DNA of 27,371 nucleotides from 1-14-0-10-45-29 sp964532715 (GTDB lineage: Archaea; Micrarchaeota; Micrarchaeia; Anstonellales; Anstonellaceae), in NCBI GenBank assembly GCA_964532715.1, contig CAZHIX010000009.1, positions 1-27,371 on the forward strand. The letters run 5' to 3'. Below are positions 24,272 to 27,371 of the stretch, in pieces (position 1 is the stretch's first letter; the number at the start of each line of letters is the position of its first letter). A model generated the notes under the pieces. It saw only the letters and a program-made list of their open reading frames with translations, did no database searches and was not told where the DNA came from. Made by a program: the position numbers and the translations under genes.

Positions 24272-27160
24272 ATGAAATCGTTTCAACATCTGCTATTATT
24301 GCTAATTTTAATCTCTAATCTGTATCTTTTTGGTTGTATATCAAAGATAGATGATCAAGATAGACTTAATTCTACTATAGATTTTGATTTATCCGATTAC
24401 ATGGTTGCACTTCAACGCCCAATAAATTTGACTCATCCTTGCACATCAATGGTGTGCACTCGCGCCAAAAATGATGTATGGTACACTAATTTTGGTCTTG
24501 ATGATTGGTTTAATGATAAAAAAAATTCATCACTTGAGGGTTCTGAATGTGCATTTACCTATTTAAATGCAAAAAATTTCACCAAATTAGAGGACGCAAC
24601 TTCAAAAGATGCAGAAACCAGTTGGGACTTTTGTTATATTGATGGTGAAAAAAAATTATGTATGCCTCGCTTTTTCATGCTTGGTTCAGGTATATCTTCT
24701 GCAGAGTTTTCTTTAGGGCAAAAATATTGTGCAGGTGAATTAAACATGCCTGTCATTTGGACAATTCCTCAAGAATCAGAATCGCCAGCAACTCCAAATC
24801 CAACTACTCTCATGTGTCATATAACTAAGTCTCAAATACCCGTTGTAGTATGGGATTCTGATGGAAAATACATAGATCATCCTTCATATGTAAATATGAT
24901 AAAATCGTTTAACAATCCAGATGCAGACCTACCTATTTCTGGTCCTATAATGATTACTACTGAAGCACTTGCAGATCCATACTATATTGATTTAAATGGT
25001 GAAAAAAAACTCAACATCACACTATTGAATTCATTGGCAACTCAAATTAGAGCCGTTGATTTAAACTGTCCCAATTGTTTGTCTGTGCTTGCACTAAAGC
25101 CTACATTTACTGATTCTGGCTTGCCTGATTTGTGTCCAATAGAATACTTTCTAAAATATCGCAGAGCAGAAGTTGACTATGCATTCATACACGATCCTCT
25201 TAATTGCTCTAACAAATATCCAACCCCTCAAATGTATGATAATCGTTTAGCCGTTCTTCAACCAGATTTATATAAAAAATTAGATTTAATTGGCGTGGCG
25301 TTCAATGCAAATGAACATGAGAATCTCACAACCTGTTTGCCTCAAAAAAGTTTTTCAGAACATCTATTATACTCTCGTCAAGTGTTAAGTAACTTTTACA
25401 CTCCATCTGTTTGGTATTCTGTCGCTATGTCTGACGGTCCAACTAAAACACAAATTTGTGAGTTTTCAAGCTCTACAATAGCCAATGCTTATTCTGATTT
25501 AATTCGTGGCATTTCTGGTTTTGTATCTTCTGGGGTAATAGGGGTGTCTACTCATCGTTTGGTTGATTCTCCTCTATCCGGTCCAATCTCATGCGTGCAA
25601 AAACAACTGGAGCCACAAGTCTCAATAAATACTATTGACCAAATAAAATTAAACGCTCAAATAGTCTTTGAATCTATTCAAGAGCCTCTGATTGTGGATA
25701 GAATCACATCTTCAAATCCATTTTATGTCATATTTGAGTCAGATAATAGCACTTATGTTGCTTATTTGGATAGAACAAACAAAATATCCATAAATAAAAC
25801 TTCATGTCAATTTGGCTTAATTAACTCCAATGGGCAAGTCAAATCAAATGCGCATTATACCTGGTTTTCAAATTGTCAGTATTACTTCAACGACCGAGGT
25901 CCTTTATTTAGAACGAAAAAAATGGCTCTTTCTCAAGTTGTAGCCGGTAGCGAAATATACTCTCAAGACAATTCATTCTCAATATTTGTAGAAAGTATAA
26001 ACTCGTCAAATACCAAAGAAGTAATATTTTTTGCATCTACTGATTATCTAAGCGGTAGATTTAGCGCACAACAAGATGGGGATTCACTTATAATATACGA
26101 TATGCCTCGTACTCCTTCATATCAGCAACCTATTTTATTTTCTACAAATTCTGCAGGTGCATCCTGCAATGCATTTGATGCATCAAAAATGTTTTATCGT
26201 TCATCAATAACACAAATTCATCAACAAACTGTGCAAGAAATTCCTTTGGTACAAGATAAAGAAATCAAAGCAGATATTGCAATGTCTCAATGTTCAAATT
26301 GTCTATCCTATCTTCCAATGCCACTTTATTTCTGTCAGGCAGAGCAGTATTTAGAAGACAACAAAGCCAACTTTAAATCCAAGGGCTGGAGTTCAACGCT
26401 TAAAATAAATGAAGGCACATGCACTCAATATCCAGAAATGGAAAATGCGTTTATGCAACAATCTTTTGATTCAGTTTTGATGCGCACAATAGGTGCAGGT
26501 GAATCAGGTCTTGGAAATGGAATTGATGATGGAGAAAATGCACCTGCATGTCAAATGTCGTCGGTTTCAAAATCAAATAATCGTTGTGGTGGTACTGATT
26601 CATCCGATATGGATAATCTTCAAAGCAAACATTGTAGTGTATCTACTCTTATCTCAAAAGCCACTAACATTGAAAATAGTGGAAAAAAAGTATGTGCTAT
26701 GGGCGTGTTTCAATGTATAGATGCACCAACATATTCTTACAATCCGTTTGATACATTTGACTCTGCAGAACTTGGAACTAAAAAATTCAAGAATGTTTAT
26801 GAAAAGGCACTTAATAGTCTAAATAATTTGAAATCTAAAAATCCAAATATTGATTTATTCAATTTAGAAAAAGGGGGAATTTCTGAATCTGAATTTGAAT
26901 GGTATGCCGCTTGGCTTGGAGCATATCACTATTCTGGAATGACTTCTGCTTCAATCGATAGACTAAAAGCTTACGCTCCAATAGACGAAAACGACAATGT
27001 AGTGGCATATATGCATCGCGAACTTGAAGAGCTTTGCACTAATCTCAAACAATCAAATCCAGACTCAATCTGTTATCCTCATTATGGAACTGCGCTTGTA
27101 ATCCGATATAACAATGCAATAAAAACATGTAATAGTGGATGTCTTCATCGCACGTGCTAG
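24272..27160 (+). CDS. Cys-rich lipoprotein with C-terminal lytic-transglycosylase-like (lysozyme-fold) domain
   Basis: Start set at ATG 24272 (963 residues), not the upstream TTG 24230, because it gives a standard signal peptide ending in lipobox LFGC. The mature protein carries about 30 Cys, implying many disulphides outside the cell. Residues ~190-460 alternate predicted strands and helices (for example LIGVAFNANE, VWYSVAMSDG, SSGVIGVST), like an alpha/beta glycosidase barrel; this is a weak call. The last ~220 residues show lytic transglycosylase motifs in order: GAGESG with candidate catalytic E744, AMGVFQ at 809-814 (usual AMGLMQ), an NPFDTFDSAELGTKKF helix, WLGAYHYSG (usual AYNAG) and a C-terminal Tyr-rich helix. 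It probably cleaves a surface glycan. It sits 281 bp behind the giant gene on the same strand. VirB1 of type IV secretion is a comparable enzyme. Confidence 0.78.
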   Translation: MKSFQHLLLLLILISNLYLFGCISKIDDQDRLNSTIDFDLSDYMVALQRPINLTHPCTSMVCTRAKNDVWYTNFGLDDWFNDKKNSSLEGSECAFTYLNAKNFTKLEDATSKDAETSWDFCYIDGEKKLCMPRFFMLGSGISSAEFSLGQKYCAGELNMPVIWTIPQESESPATPNPTTLMCHITKSQIPVVVWDSDGKYIDHPSYVNMIKSFNNPDADLPISGPIMITTEALADPYYIDLNGEKKLNITLLNSLATQIRAVDLNCPNCLSVLALKPTFTDSGLPDLCPIEYFLKYRRAEVDYAFIHDPLNCSNKYPTPQMYDNRLAVLQPDLYKKLDLIGVAFNANEHENLTTCLPQKSFSEHLLYSRQVLSNFYTPSVWYSVAMSDGPTKTQICEFSSSTIANAYSDLIRGISGFVSSGVIGVSTHRLVDSPLSGPISCVQKQLEPQVSINTIDQIKLNAQIVFESIQEPLIVDRITSSNPFYVIFESDNSTYVAYLDRTNKISINKTSCQFGLINSNGQVKSNAHYTWFSNCQYYFNDRGPLFRTKKMALSQVVAGSEIYSQDNSFSIFVESINSSNTKEVIFFASTDYLSGRFSAQQDGDSLIIYDMPRTPSYQQPILFSTNSAGASCNAFDASKMFYRSSITQIHQQTVQEIPLVQDKEIKADIAMSQCSNCLSYLPMPLYFCQAEQYLEDNKANFKSKGWSSTLKINEGTCTQYPEMENAFMQQSFDSVLMRTIGAGESGLGNGIDDGENAPACQMSSVSKSNNRCGGTDSSDMDNLQSKHCSVSTLISKATNIENSGKKVCAMGVFQCIDAPTYSYNPFDTFDSAELGTKKFKNVYEKALNSLNNLKSKNPNIDLFNLEKGGISESEFEWYAAWLGAYHYSGMTSASIDRLKAYAPIDENDNVVAYMHRELEELCTNLKQSNPDSICYPHYGTALVIRYNNAIKTCNSGCLHRTC

Positions 27161-27371
27161 CGTCATAAATATTTATCCAAATAAATTCAAACTACATAAA
27201 AAATTTAGAACGAAGTCCATCAAAGAGTTCCGCTACAAATAATATAAGTGTCTTCAAGCTGTCAATTCCTCAGTTGAGTCGCAACAAGCTATCAATATCT
27301 GATTAAATCTGATCATAAAACTTAACTTCGCCACTTGACCAAAGCTAACACTAATCAAACCAATTTTCATT
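27161..27371. other. AT-rich 3' flank without recognised features
   Basis: Contains only short open frames and one imperfect word repeat (CAAGCT-x-TCAAT, two copies about 30 bp apart). No RNA gene, promoter or repeat array is supported. Confidence 0.5.

Noticed and set aside
23950..24318. 122-codon plus-strand open frame across the spacer before the lipoprotein
   Set aside because: It overlaps the ends of both neighbouring genes and mostly translates the 19-bp repeats (repeated Ile-Ser-Gln/Tyr-Leu strings); no ribosome site or protein-like composition.

Overview
The window looks like part of an AT-rich (roughly one-third GC) archaeal genome, most likely from the DPANN group (ARMAN/Micrarchaeota/Parvarchaeota-like). 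The exact lineage cannot be fixed from this sequence. The archaeal signs are an archaeal-type GluRS, a MEMO1-family gene beside a type 2 isopentenyl-diphosphate isomerase, TATA boxes about 25 nt upstream of start codons (leaderless transcription) at operon heads, and AGGTG-like Shine-Dalgarno sites at some genes. No rRNA, tRNA, CRISPR array, transposase or integrase was seen.

Left part (1-3941, minus strand). A multi-pass membrane protein is followed by MEMO1, fni (idi2), an unknown small gene and the 5' third of gltX. This is a shrunken version of a familiar archaeal cluster that links mevalonate-pathway genes to gltX. Two plus-strand genes follow: a multi-pass membrane protein (4094-4819) and a GT3-type (eukaryote-like) glycogen synthase with a long basic Ser/Lys/Asn tail (5020-7725). 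Behind the synthase lie an in-frame continuation of the tail past its stop, ten 13-bp tandem repeats, and a small lipoprotein gene (8077-8700).

Right part (8765-27160) is the most unusual region. On the minus strand, six consecutive genes (18367 down to 10376) encode multi-pass membrane proteins that are diverged paralogues of one another. They share three blocks: a W-x-K-x-E-x2-Q type block, a P-x-G-x3-R...R-x2-G block before a transmembrane helix, and a short C-terminal GG/GT tail. Topology and size recall the VirB6/TrbL channel proteins of type IV secretion and conjugation systems. A carbamoyltransferase and a membrane-tethered phospholipase D-type nuclease follow in the same direction at operon-like spacing. 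Divergent from the array, on the plus strand, lie a 1842-residue single-pass protein with a signal peptide, an extracellular Ig-like segment and two identical-spacing CxxH-x9-CxxC motifs near its C-terminus, and a 963-residue Cys-rich lipoprotein whose C-terminus carries the motif series of lytic transglycosylases (SLT/lysozyme fold).

I infer that the right part encodes an envelope-spanning, T4SS-like machine: an expanded VirB6-like membrane platform, a giant cytoplasmic or scaffold subunit, a VirB1-like wall-acting enzyme and a surface nuclease. It could serve DNA transfer or contact with a host or prey cell. No VirB4/VirD4-type ATPase lies in the window, so the engine would have to be encoded elsewhere.
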